13,379 bases of DNA from Acholeplasmataceae bacterium (GTDB taxonomy: Bacteria; Bacillota_I; Bacilli_A; ML615J-28; CAG-698), in contig DUNF01000028.1 in the NCBI GenBank assembly GCA_012839485.1, positions 1-13,379 of the forward strand, in the 5' to 3' direction. Every line of letters starts with the position of its first letter. The first letter of the stretch is position 1. Under the pieces are notes generated by a model. It had not been told where the DNA came from, did no database searches, and saw nothing but the letters and a program-made list of their open reading frames with translations. Positions 6,017 to 13,379 of this stretch are shown here, piece after piece. A program made the position numbers and the translations under genes.

Positions 6017-7573
6017 ATGAAAAAAAGATTTAGTTTATTATTATTAGTTTTTGTAAGTTTACTTTTAACTGCCTGTGGCAGTAGTACGCTTAACATTAAG
6101 GATATTGTTGAGCCACAGTTTGTTGATTTTATTGCGAAAAAACAAGAGTATGCAAAACCACTTACAATCGAAACAAATGAAGAACTAGATAATAATTTAT
6201 CTAGTAAAACAATTATTGGTTTTAAAAACAATACATTTTACAATCTAGAAACTAAAAAGTTTATTGTTTTTGATCGTATGCCAGCTGGTGAAATTGAATA
6301 TCGGGTAAGAGAACAATATATTGTTATGAGTACTGAACAATTTCATTATATTCATAATGGGAAAACAGGAAATTATTTATTTTCTCTTGAAAAAGGAGAT
6401 GATGTAACAGTATTTTTCTTTGCTTCTACTATTTATTATGATTATAAAGACGAACAAGGAAATGATAAAAGTGATAAATATGTTTTTACGGACTATAAAT
6501 ATAAAAAAGAAGAGATTGTAGAAGAAGAAGGTGATGAAGCTCCTAATTATGATGAGACAAATGGAGACTATGGTTATATCAAAATTGATGATACAAAGAT
6601 AAAAATTTTTAAAGATGACCGTACTTATCATGTAATTAGCTTTAATGATGGTTATGAAATTGGCTATGAAATTGATGATTGGGCTTGGGGTGATCGAATC
6701 GATGGTTGGTATGTTTTAAAAAACGGAAATATTTTAATTCAAAGATTCAAACAAGTTGCCAATGATTTCCCAACATTCCATTTTGTAGATGATGGTGTTC
6801 GCTTTGTAATGAAATCAGAAATATTTATCGTTAAGTCAGCTACTTTAAAAAGTATTGATTTAGATTTTGTTGTTGAAGATGTAAATAATGGTGGTTTTTA
6901 TAAAGCAGATAACTTAGTTCACCTTTGGCGAATTGATTCTATTTTGAAAGATTTTACAGGCGAAGAATATGTTTTCTTTGATAACGAGATAAAGTCGGAA
7001 AAAAGATTAGAGTTTAAGTATGGTAATATTGATGTTACTAATTTAGAGATTGTTGGGGATAATCTTTTCATTTATAATGATGAAACAACAATTTATGCTT
7101 TAGATGGTAATAATAAAGTGAAAGGTGAAAAACATTATGATGCTGATGATTATTGGTTTGATCCATTACTAAATGGGCTGATTGAATTTGAAGATAAAAC
7201 AAATTCTCAATGCACTCTATATGATATTTTAGAAAACAAAGTTTTATATGAAGACTTAACAAAATTAGTTGGTGCTAATCAATATGCACTTTATAGAAAA
7301 GATGATGGTAAAATTATTATGGCATCTTTATATGGATTAGTTGAGATGGAATACACTAACTATCAAACTTATGGAGGGTCATGTTATAAACTGTATACTG
7401 ATGATGAAAAAACTTTTGAGTTATTTAATATTCAAGGTAAATCGTTAGGCAAATTTGAAGACACTACAATTCAAGCTATTTCTAAGGATATTGGTTATGG
7501 CGGTGAAGGGTATCTTGCTATTAGAGTTGAAAAAGGTTTAGAATCTAAGGTTTTAGTTTATAAAGTAAAATAG
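6017..7573 (+). CDS. Large putative lipoprotein, possibly beta-propeller-like
   Basis: 518 residues. Type II signal peptide with MKKR, a Leu/Val core and lipobox L17-T-A-C20, followed by GSS, so the mature protein should be anchored on the cell surface. No named domain recognised. The body consists of repeated short beta-strand pairs, such as YNLETKKFIVFD, YIHNGKTGNYLFSLEKG, YVLKNGNILIQRF, FIYNDETTIYALDGNN and YRKDDGKIIMASLYG, with the alternating pattern seen in WD40/PQQ-type propellers, but no diagnostic blade motif is strict. There is one acidic insertion around residues 155-180. AGGAG (6006-6010) overlaps the end of the upstream stop region and lies 6 nt before the ATG; the 12-nt gap implies one transcript with the preceding lipoprotein. 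A strong terminator follows. Confidence 0.85.
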   Translation: MKKRFSLLLLVFVSLLLTACGSSTLNIKDIVEPQFVDFIAKKQEYAKPLTIETNEELDNNLSSKTIIGFKNNTFYNLETKKFIVFDRMPAGEIEYRVREQYIVMSTEQFHYIHNGKTGNYLFSLEKGDDVTVFFFASTIYYDYKDEQGNDKSDKYVFTDYKYKKEEIVEEEGDEAPNYDETNGDYGYIKIDDTKIKIFKDDRTYHVISFNDGYEIGYEIDDWAWGDRIDGWYVLKNGNILIQRFKQVANDFPTFHFVDDGVRFVMKSEIFIVKSATLKSIDLDFVVEDVNNGGFYKADNLVHLWRIDSILKDFTGEEYVFFDNEIKSEKRLEFKYGNIDVTNLEIVGDNLFIYNDETTIYALDGNNKVKGEKHYDADDYWFDPLLNGLIEFEDKTNSQCTLYDILENKVLYEDLTKLVGANQYALYRKDDGKIIMASLYGLVEMEYTNYQTYGGSCYKLYTDDEKTFELFNIQGKSLGKFEDTTIQAISKDIGYGGEGYLAIRVEKGLESKVLVYKVK

Positions 7574-7578
7574 AATAC

Positions 7579-7610
7579 AAAAGAATCTCTTTAAAATAAG
7601 AGATTCTTTT
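7579..7610 (+). terminator. Terminator of the lipoprotein operon
   Basis: Perfect 13-bp stem, left arm 7579-7591 (AAAAGAATCTCTT) and right arm 7598-7610 (AAGAGATTCTTTT), with a 6-nt loop, followed by TT. Confidence 0.92.
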
Positions 7611-7634
7611 TTAAAAGATAAATTTAAGGTTTTA

Positions 7635-7643
7635 TGATATAAT
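7635..7643 (+). promoter_or_regulatory. Extended -10 promoter of the 137-residue gene
   Basis: TGATATAAT (7635-7643) is an extended -10 element (TGnTATAAT). At the usual 17-nt distance the -35 position reads AAGATA, so no -35 box is visible; the TG extension would compensate. Confidence 0.6.
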
Positions 7644-7659
7644 ATGAAAAGAGGTGGGT

Positions 7660-8073
7660 ATGAATAAATATTATGAATTACTAAAAGAAAAAGAATATCA
7701 AAAAATCAAAGAAGAAGCAATTATTAAAAATGATTTAGATTTAGATTATTTAATTGTTTTAATTAGCACTTCTTTTAAGACGAATGAATTTGTGATTTTA
7801 TATTACTACCTATCAAAAACTAACTTTAAAAAGGAAATTGAAGATGGCGGAGCTAATTATACTAACTATTTAAATATTATTGATGAGAAACAACAATTGG
7901 CATTAGTTCTTACAAACTTTAGTTTAGGAGTAATTAAAGAAAAAAAAGAACAAGAGATAGATGATGATTATTTAAATTATAGAGTTATTGATTTATTAAA
8001 TATTTTATTTGAAATTGGTTATGAAGATGAAGTTTTGAATAAAATTTATCATTTATTAATGTCTGTAGAATAA
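7660..8073 (+). CDS. Uncharacterised small, mainly helical protein
   Basis: 137 residues when started at ATG 7660. A longer reading from GTG 7654 is possible, but that GTG is part of the ribosome binding site (GAGGTG, 7651-7656), so the ATG is preferred. No signal peptide, no membrane segment, no cysteine. The protein is acidic, with alternating Lys/Glu and Leu/Ile heptad-like patterns that predict a bundle of helices (about 2-24, 28-52, 70-95, 105-135). I recognise no family. It lies between the lipoprotein operon terminator and the tig promoter and appears to be a monocistronic gene with its own promoter. Confidence 0.75.
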   Translation: MNKYYELLKEKEYQKIKEEAIIKNDLDLDYLIVLISTSFKTNEFVILYYYLSKTNFKKEIEDGGANYTNYLNIIDEKQQLALVLTNFSLGVIKEKKEQEIDDDYLNYRVIDLLNILFEIGYEDEVLNKIYHLLMSVE

Positions 8074-8084
8074 AGACTTATTAC

Positions 8085-8113
8085 TTGCAAAATGAGGCAT
8101 TTTAGAGTATAAT
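8085..8113 (+). promoter_or_regulatory. Promoter of tig (and probably lon)
   Basis: TTGCAA (8085-8090), 17-nt spacer, TATAAT (8108-8113) in AGAGTATAATATT. It is a housekeeping-type promoter; I see no CIRCE or CtsR-like repeat near it. Confidence 0.83.
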
Positions 8114-8142
8114 ATTAATAATATTGGAGAAGGAGTATATAT

Positions 8143-9435
8143 ATGAAAATAGCAGTTAAAAAATTAGAGGGTAGTCAAGCAGAAGTAAAAGTTACTTTAA
8201 CCAAAGAAGAATTTAGTAAGTATTATGATGAAGCTTTTGATAAAGTATTAGCAGACTACCAAGTAGAAGGATTTAGAAAAGGAAAAGTTCCACGCAATAT
8301 TTATTTAAATAGAGTAGGCTCAGATGCTTTAGTTTTAGAGGAGGCAGTTAATTTAAGTATTAATGGAACTTATTTTGAGGCAATTCAAGAAAAGAAAGTT
8401 AGAGCTGTAAATTATCCAAAAGTTGACTTTGATCCTAATCAAGTTAAAAAAAATGGTGGATTTACTTATACAGCTGTTGTAGATGTATATCCTGAGGTAG
8501 AATTAGGAGAGTACTTTGGAATTGAATATAAAGAGGAAAAGCAAGAAGTATCTAAAGAAGAATTAGAAAGAGTTTTAAGACAAGAAAGAGAAAGAAAAGC
8601 TGTTTTAGTTTTAAAAGAAGATGGCTGTATTGAATTAGGAAATACTGTTGTTTTTGATTTTGAAGGATTTGTAGATGGAGTAGCATTTGAAGGCGGCAAA
8701 GCTGAAAATTATGCTTTAGAAATTGGCTCTGGTCAATTTATTCCTGGATTTGAAGAACAAATGTTAGGAATGAAAGAGGGAGAAGAAAGAGAGCTAAATG
8801 TTAAGTTTCCAGATGAATATCATTCAGAAAATTTAAAAGGAAAAGATGCTATCTTCAAAGTAAAAGTTCACGAAATCAAAGAAAAACAAATTCCTGAATT
8901 AAATGATGAGTTTGTTTTAGAACTTGAGCTTGAGGGTGTAAAAACTAAAGAAGAATATGAAAAACATGTAGAGGCAGAACTACTAAAAGGAAAAGAAGCT
9001 GAAGCTAAACGTGCTCGTGAAAAAGCAATTATCCAAACTATTTGTGATAATGCGAAAGTTGATATTCCTGAAAGCCTAATTGATATGAGAAAGAGTCAAA
9101 TGATTAGACAAGTTGAGTCTCAAGCAAAACAATATGGTTTATCTTTAGAGCAATTCTTATCTTTTCAAGGTTTAGATTTAGAACAATATAAAGAGGTTTT
9201 AACTGAACCAGCTAAAGCATCAGTTACTGAGGAAGTAGTTTTAGATGCTATTGTTTCAAAAGAAAAAATTAAACTAACAAAGAAAGAATTAGAAGCGGAA
9301 ATCAAAAAGCTAGCAGAACATTACCAAATGGAGGTAGAAGAGTTTAAATCAAAGATTGACTTACAAGAACTAGAGTCATACTTAGCTATTGATAAAGCTA
9401 AAGCACTAGTTTTTGAAAAAGCAATTATTAAATAA
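8143..9435 (+). CDS. tig: Trigger factor (ribosome-associated chaperone and peptidyl-prolyl isomerase)
   Basis: 430 residues, the usual length. The ribosome-binding N-terminal domain (about 1-115) contains the signature GFRKGKVPR at 43-51 that docks on ribosomal protein L23 at the exit tunnel. The FKBP-like isomerase domain lies at about 160-245 (VVFDFEGFVDG, then GSGQFIPGFEEQMLGM and KFPDEYH). The C-terminal helical cradle follows to 430. It holds and folds nascent chains as they leave the ribosome. AAGGAG at 8130-8135, 7 nt before the ATG, fixes the start. lon follows after a 50-nt gap with only a weak hairpin between, so the two quality-control genes are probably partly co-transcribed, an arrangement common in bacteria (tig-clpP-clpX-lon region), here without clpP/clpX. 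Confidence 0.97.
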   Translation: MKIAVKKLEGSQAEVKVTLTKEEFSKYYDEAFDKVLADYQVEGFRKGKVPRNIYLNRVGSDALVLEEAVNLSINGTYFEAIQEKKVRAVNYPKVDFDPNQVKKNGGFTYTAVVDVYPEVELGEYFGIEYKEEKQEVSKEELERVLRQERERKAVLVLKEDGCIELGNTVVFDFEGFVDGVAFEGGKAENYALEIGSGQFIPGFEEQMLGMKEGEERELNVKFPDEYHSENLKGKDAIFKVKVHEIKEKQIPELNDEFVLELELEGVKTKEEYEKHVEAELLKGKEAEAKRAREKAIIQTICDNAKVDIPESLIDMRKSQMIRQVESQAKQYGLSLEQFLSFQGLDLEQYKEVLTEPAKASVTEEVVLDAIVSKEKIKLTKKELEAEIKKLAEHYQMEVEEFKSKIDLQELESYLAIDKAKALVFEKAIIK

Positions 9436-9437
9436 AT

Positions 9438-9453
9438 AAGGGCTTTAGCCCTT
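9438..9453 (+). terminator. Weak hairpin between tig and lon
   Basis: AAGGGC / GCCCTT stem of 6 bp with loop TTTA (9438-9443, 9448-9453), followed by only two further T before AAAATC. It is short, so it would more likely attenuate than stop transcription into lon. No promoter box for lon was seen in the 50-nt gap. Confidence 0.5.
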
Positions 9454-9485
9454 TTAAAATCTAATCAAAAAGTGAGGTGAAAAAA

Positions 9486-11804
9486 ATGTATAAAAGAGAT
9501 GTAAATGCTACTGGTACTTTACCAACAATTGTAACTAACAGCTTAGCGCTTATTCCTGATAATGAAGTATTTATCGATATAGCGAAAAGCAAATCACTAG
9601 AGTCTTTGAGAAAGGCGGAAAGCAAAGACAAATATTTAATTTTATTAGTGCAAAAAGATCAAGAAGCTAAAGAAATTAAAAATGCAAGTGATTGTTATGG
9701 TACTGGTATTTTAGCACGTGCAGTTTATGTTCAAGATAAGTCTAGTTATCGTAAAGTTAAGTTTGAACTTATTGTTAGGGTTAGTGTTGAAGAGTTTAAT
9801 TTAGAAACGTTTGAAACAACATTCAAGACTAAACCGGCTAATGTTATTTCTCTAGAAGAAGAAGCTATTTATAAAAAGCTATTAGTAGCTGAAGTGGGAG
9901 ATCCACTTAAAGCTGGAGAAATGTTTAGTAATGCTCATGAAATTACAAGGATTGTAAAATCAGATATTTCAGTAGATGAGTTTATTAATGTTCTTGCATA
10001 TAATTTAAAAGTTGATAACGAAAAGAAACATAAGTATTTAGAAACTGCTGACATTCAAAAGAGATTCTATTTTATCTTAGATGATATTCAAGGTATTAAA
10101 TACATTAATCAACTAGAACAAGAAATTAATTCAAAGATTCAAAAGTCGATTAGTGAAAGCCAAAAAGAGTTTTACTTAAGAGAAAAAATGCGTGCTATTC
10201 AAGATGAATTAGGTGATAAGGCTATTAGAGAGCAAGATGTAGAGAGCTTAAGAGAAAAAATTCTTGCAGCTAAAATGCCTCAAGCAACTGAAGAAAAAGC
10301 ACTAGAAGAACTTAAGCGTTATAGTACAATTAACCCATCTAGTCCTGAATCTACAGTAAGTAAAACTTATCTTGATTTCTTAGTTGATCTTCCTTGGTAT
10401 AAAAAAACAGAGGAAGTTTCAGATATTAATAAAGCTAAAGAACAATTAGATAAAGACCATTATGGTTTAGAAAAAGTTAAAGAAAGAATTTTAGAGTATA
10501 TTGCCGTTCATATCCAAACAAAGAAAAACCCACTATCAATTCTTTGTTTAGTAGGCCCTCCAGGTGTTGGTAAAACATCACTTGCATCTTCGATTGCGAA
10601 AGCTTTAAACAAAAAGTTTGTAAAGCAGTCTCTAGGTGGTATTAGAGATGTAGCTGAGATTATTGGTCATAGAAGAACATATGTTGGGGCATTACCTGGT
10701 AGAATCTTACAAGGTATGAAAAAAGCAGGAGTTATTAATCCTGTATTCTTACTTGATGAGATTGATAAATTATCAAGTGATTATAGGGGAGACCCTGCAA
10801 GTGCAATGTTAGAGGTTTTAGACCCAGAGCAAAACAAGTATTTCTCTGATAATTATTTAGAAGAGCCATATGACTTATCACATGTATTCTTTATTTTAAC
10901 TGCTAACTATTTAGAAGATATCCCTTATGCTTTAAGAGATAGATTAGAGATTGTAGAGCTTTCTTCTTATACGGAATATGAAAAGTTTGAAATTGCTAAG
11001 CGTCATTTAATTCCAAAGCAATTAGAACTAAATGGTTTAGATAAAGATTTTGTACTTGAAGATGATGCTTTATGGGAGATAATTAGAAAGTATACAAGAG
11101 AAGCAGGAGTTAGAGAGTTAGAAAGAATGATTTCTTCTCTAATTAGAAAAGTTATTAAGAAAATGCTTTTAGAAAAGGCTAAAGATATTAAAGTTAAGAA
11201 AGAAGATATTGAGACTTATTTAGGAAAACCAATCTTCTTATATAACCAAGTAGATTTACAAGACCAAGTAGGTGTTGTAACTGGACTTGCTTATACTCAT
11301 TATGGTGGAGATACTTTATCGGTTGAAGCTACATACTTCAAAGGACAAGGTAACTTACAACTAACAGGACAACTTGGAGATGTAATGAAAGAGTCAGCTC
11401 AAGCAGCTTTAAGTTATGTAAAGGCTAATGCAGCAAAGTTTAATATTGATCCAAAGATCTTTAAAGATGTTGACATTCATATCCATGTTCCTGAAGGTGC
11501 AGTTCCTAAAGATGGACCATCAGCTGGAGTTACGATTGCAACAGCTTTAGTATCATTATTTTCAAATAAGAAAGTAAAACATGATGTTGGTATGACAGGC
11601 GAAGTTACTTTAAGAGGTAACGTATTACCTATTGGTGGTTTAAAAGAGAAGTCAATTGCAGCTGCAAGATCAGGATTAAAGACGATTTTAATTCCAAAAG
11701 AAAACGAAAGGGATATTACAGATATTCCAGAGTTAATTCAAAAGGACTTATCAATTATTTTAATCAATAGTGTTGAAGATGCAGTTGGTCATGCTTTAGA
11801 ATAA
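9486..11804 (+). CDS. lon: ATP-dependent Lon protease (LonA)
   Basis: 772 residues, full length for bacterial LonA. The start is set at ATG 9486: the upstream GTG 9477 lies inside the SD element GAGGTG (9474-9479). The substrate-binding N-domain covers about 1-205, a long helical/coiled segment about 205-250, and the AAA+ module about 310-560 with Walker A GPPGVGKT at 357-364 and Walker B FLLDEID with D424 and E425. The C-terminal peptidase domain has the catalytic Ser in DGPSAG (S679) and Lys in GGLKEK (K722), a Ser-Lys dyad spaced exactly as in E. coli Lon. The homohexamer unfolds and degrades damaged and short-lived regulatory proteins in the cytoplasm. It lies 50 nt after tig and is followed by a strong terminator whose 5' arm overlaps the stop codon. 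No HrcA or CtsR operator was noticed. Confidence 0.97.
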   Translation: MYKRDVNATGTLPTIVTNSLALIPDNEVFIDIAKSKSLESLRKAESKDKYLILLVQKDQEAKEIKNASDCYGTGILARAVYVQDKSSYRKVKFELIVRVSVEEFNLETFETTFKTKPANVISLEEEAIYKKLLVAEVGDPLKAGEMFSNAHEITRIVKSDISVDEFINVLAYNLKVDNEKKHKYLETADIQKRFYFILDDIQGIKYINQLEQEINSKIQKSISESQKEFYLREKMRAIQDELGDKAIREQDVESLREKILAAKMPQATEEKALEELKRYSTINPSSPESTVSKTYLDFLVDLPWYKKTEEVSDINKAKEQLDKDHYGLEKVKERILEYIAVHIQTKKNPLSILCLVGPPGVGKTSLASSIAKALNKKFVKQSLGGIRDVAEIIGHRRTYVGALPGRILQGMKKAGVINPVFLLDEIDKLSSDYRGDPASAMLEVLDPEQNKYFSDNYLEEPYDLSHVFFILTANYLEDIPYALRDRLEIVELSSYTEYEKFEIAKRHLIPKQLELNGLDKDFVLEDDALWEIIRKYTREAGVRELERMISSLIRKVIKKMLLEKAKDIKVKKEDIETYLGKPIFLYNQVDLQDQVGVVTGLAYTHYGGDTLSVEATYFKGQGNLQLTGQLGDVMKESAQAALSYVKANAAKFNIDPKIFKDVDIHIHVPEGAVPKDGPSAGVTIATALVSLFSNKKVKHDVGMTGEVTLRGNVLPIGGLKEKSIAAARSGLKTILIPKENERDITDIPELIQKDLSIILINSVEDAVGHALE

Positions 11805-11825
11805 AAAGGGATTTAATCCCTTTTT
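11803..11825 (+). terminator. Terminator after lon
   Basis: Perfect 9-bp stem AAAAAGGGA / TCCCTTTTT (11803-11811, 11817-11825) with a 5-nt loop, followed by ATTTTTATT. The stem starts inside the lon stop codon (11802-11804). Confidence 0.9.
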
Positions 11826-11832
11826 ATTTTTA

Positions 11833-11861
11833 TTGCTTTTTAATAGCAAATATGCTATAAT
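11833..11861 (+). promoter_or_regulatory. Promoter of secG
   Basis: TTGCTT (11833-11838), 17-nt spacer, TATAAT (11856-11861) preceded by TGC, giving an extended -10 (TGnTATAAT). Confidence 0.83.
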
Positions 11862-11885
11862 ACAATATAAGTTGTGGAGGATATT

Positions 11886-12122
11886 ATGAACGCACAAGTT
11901 GTAGATATTTTATTTTTGATCGTATCGATCTTATTAATAGTTATTATTATTTTACAAAAATCTAATGAAGATGCTTCACAAGCATTTACAGGTAAGAAGT
12001 CAGAATTGTTTGCAAATAAGAAGGAAAGAGGAATAGATGTTTGGATTAACGTAATTACATCAGTATTATCAATTGCTTTCTTTATTTTAGCGATTCTAGC
12101 AGCTTTTTTTGTTAAAAGATAA
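11886..12122 (+). CDS. secG: Protein translocase subunit SecG
   Basis: 78 residues from ATG 11886, normal for SecG. The first part is a membrane helix (about 6-23, ILFLIVSILLIVIIILQ), followed by the conserved loop QKSNEDASQAFTGKKSELFANKK and a second membrane helix (about 53-75). SecG stabilises the SecYE channel and aids SecA-driven export. The longer reading from GTG 11874 is rejected because that GTG belongs to the ribosome binding site TGGAGG (11875-11880). It has its own promoter and terminator and precedes rnr, the secG-rnr order common in Firmicutes (usually continuing to smpB and ssrA). Confidence 0.95.
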   Translation: MNAQVVDILFLIVSILLIVIIILQKSNEDASQAFTGKKSELFANKKERGIDVWINVITSVLSIAFFILAILAAFFVKR

Positions 12123-12134
12123 ATAACTAAATTT

Positions 12135-12155
12135 AAGGTCTTGGCATAAGACCTT
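12135..12155 (+). terminator. Terminator between secG and rnr
   Basis: Perfect 8-bp stem AAGGTCTT / AAGACCTT (12135-12142, 12148-12155) with loop GGCAT, followed by TATTTTTT. No promoter was found between it and rnr, so it is probably leaky. Confidence 0.85.
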
Positions 12156-12176
12156 TATTTTTTGTAAGGAGAGTTA

Positions 12177-13379
12177 ATGGAAGAAAGAATATTAAAATTA
12201 ATTAACAATAAAAAATATCAGCCACTAAGTGTCGAAGAGTTAGCAAATGCTCTTAATTTAGACTTTAAAGAAACGATGCTTGCAGTTGATGATTTAATAA
12301 GTAAATATGAAGTCTTTATTAGTAAGAAAAACAAAATTTTAAATAAAGACCAAGCTAATCGTTATTTAGGTACTATCTCACTTACAAAAAATGGTTTAGG
12401 TTTTATCACCTATAAAGAAGAAGTAGAAGATTTGTTTGTAGGCCGAGATGACTTAAATAGCGCAATGGATGGAGATTTAGTGTTATTTAAAGCTGATCCT
12501 TTTTTTGAGAAAGCTGAAGTTATTGAAGTTATCAAAAGAAGTATTGAGTACTTAGTAGGGGAAGTTGTTAAGGATAGAAGAACTTATCTTTTAGATACTG
12601 AAGATTATCACAATTTAGTTTTATTAAAACAAGATCCAAGATTAGCTGTAGGCGATGTAATTAAAATTAAGATTATAGAATATCACGATGATTATTTAGT
12701 GGGAGAGTTTTTTGAAAGAGTTGGAAAACATAATGATTTTGATATTGAGATTTTAAGTTTAATTGCCAAGTATGGTTTTAGTAATACTTATCCTGAATAT
12801 GTAAATAAAGTAGCCGAAAGCTTAGAAGCAAATGCTAGGCAAGAACTTTCAAAAAGAAAACTAATTGAAAAAAGAATTGTTACGATTGATGGTGATGATG
12901 CTAAAGACTTTGATGATGCAATTAGTATAGAAAAGTTAGATAATGGAAATTATTTGCTTGGAGTTTATATTGCCGATGTAGGGTATTTTGTTGAAGAAGG
13001 ATCTGTTATTGATAAAGAAGCATATAAAAGAGGAACTAGTGTTTATATCGTAGATAGAGTATTACCAATGTTGCCTTTTAAATTAAGCAATGAATTATGT
13101 AGTCTTCAAGAAGGTGAAGAAAGATTAGTTATTGCTTGTTTTATGGAAATAGATAATAAAGGTAGGATATTAGATACTGTTATTGAAAAAGTAAAAATCA
13201 AATCAAGTAAGAGATGGACATATAAGGCAGTAAATGAAATTTTGGATAATCAAATTAAGACTGATAATACGTTAATCAATGATTTATATCTAATGAATGA
13301 ACTTGCTTTAATTTTAGAAGAAAAAAGAGAACAAAGAGGATCTGTAGATTTTGATATACCCGAATTAAAAGTTTTTGTA
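12177..13379 (+). CDS. rnr: Ribonuclease R, 3'-to-5' exoribonuclease (5' part, runs off the window)
   Basis: 401 codons are open from ATG 12177 to the last base of the window, without a stop; RNase R is usually 700-800 residues, so roughly half is present. AAGGAG at 12166-12171 supports the start. An N-terminal winged-helix-like region covers about 1-58 (ILKLINNKKYQPLSVEELA), then cold-shock-type OB folds (about 64-210, opening with YLGTISLTKNGLGFI), then the RNB catalytic domain. The metal-binding active-site segment is IDGDDAKDFDDAIS from about 237, with the conserved aspartates D240/D241, D244, D246 and D247; it is followed by LGVYIADVGYFV and YKRGTSVY typical of the family. The enzyme degrades structured RNA, rRNA fragments and, with SmpB-tmRNA, mRNAs of stalled ribosomes. 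No promoter of its own is visible; it seems to depend on read-through from secG. Confidence 0.95.
   Translation, partial: MEERILKLINNKKYQPLSVEELANALNLDFKETMLAVDDLISKYEVFISKKNKILNKDQANRYLGTISLTKNGLGFITYKEEVEDLFVGRDDLNSAMDGDLVLFKADPFFEKAEVIEVIKRSIEYLVGEVVKDRRTYLLDTEDYHNLVLLKQDPRLAVGDVIKIKIIEYHDDYLVGEFFERVGKHNDFDIEILSLIAKYGFSNTYPEYVNKVAESLEANARQELSKRKLIEKRIVTIDGDDAKDFDDAISIEKLDNGNYLLGVYIADVGYFVEEGSVIDKEAYKRGTSVYIVDRVLPMLPFKLSNELCSLQEGEERLVIACFMEIDNKGRILDTVIEKVKIKSSKRWTYKAVNEILDNQIKTDNTLINDLYLMNELALILEEKREQRGSVDFDIPELKVFV

Noticed and set aside
5869..6631. Minus-strand open frames opposite the two lipoprotein genes
   Set aside because: They are antisense to signal-peptide-bearing genes with clear SDs; hydrophobic composition simply mirrors AT-rich coding DNA.
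4310..7610. A defence or toxin-antitoxin system in the lipoprotein cluster
   Set aside because: All three products carry lipoprotein signal peptides and no nuclease, NTPase or toxin motifs are visible.
8089..8103. Small AAAATG/CATTTT hairpin before tig as a terminator of the upstream gene
   Set aside because: Only 6 A/T-rich pairs with a 3-nt loop, lying inside the spacer of the tig promoter; likely chance.

Overview
The window is AT-rich chromosomal DNA that reads as a low-GC Gram-positive relative, most likely an uncultured member of Bacilli/Mollicutes-like Firmicutes. The grounds are strong AAGGAG-type ribosome binding sites, perfect TATAAT boxes, AGA as the favoured arginine codon, several SPII lipoproteins, and the neighbours tig, lon, secG and rnr. 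TGA is used as a stop (end of the first ABC fragment at 243-245 and of the lipid kinase at 3130-3132) and tryptophan is written TGG, so this is code 11 and not a UGA=Trp mycoplasma. The exact lineage cannot be fixed without a search.

Layout. 1-76 is a perfect inverted copy of 127-202 and looks like a fold-back chimera at a contig edge; genuine sequence seems to begin near 72. 72-2170 holds the tail of one ABC half-exporter and a complete second one, coupled by an ATGA overlap (a heterodimeric exporter pair). 2192-4108 holds a YegS/DgkB-type lipid kinase, a small HNH-like protein of unknown role, and rsmD (16S rRNA methyltransferase), with a terminator after rsmD. 4132-4282 is a compact tRNA-Arg(UCU) unit with its own promoter and terminator. 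4299-7610 is an accessory-looking lipoprotein cluster: one gene on the minus strand, then a divergent two-gene operon with a His/Cys-rich head plus Asp-Pro stalk protein and a 518-residue lipoprotein. 7635-8073 is a small unknown helical protein. 8085-11825 is tig then lon (protein folding and quality control). 11833-13379 is secG and the 5' two thirds of rnr (RNase R), which runs off the right edge.

The genes are mostly housekeeping for protein synthesis, folding, secretion and decay (rsmD, tRNA-Arg, tig, lon, secG, rnr). Transcription signals are unusually easy to read: seven promoters have perfect TATAAT boxes with exactly 17-nt spacers, five of them sharing AGTATAATAT, and most units end in hairpin terminators. 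No gene-free stretch exceeds 300 bases; the longest, 4916-5077, holds two divergent promoters.

I do not see a convincing undescribed multi-gene system here. The points most worth a second look are the fold-back at the left edge, the lipoprotein cluster, and the HNH-like protein joined stop-to-start with rsmD.
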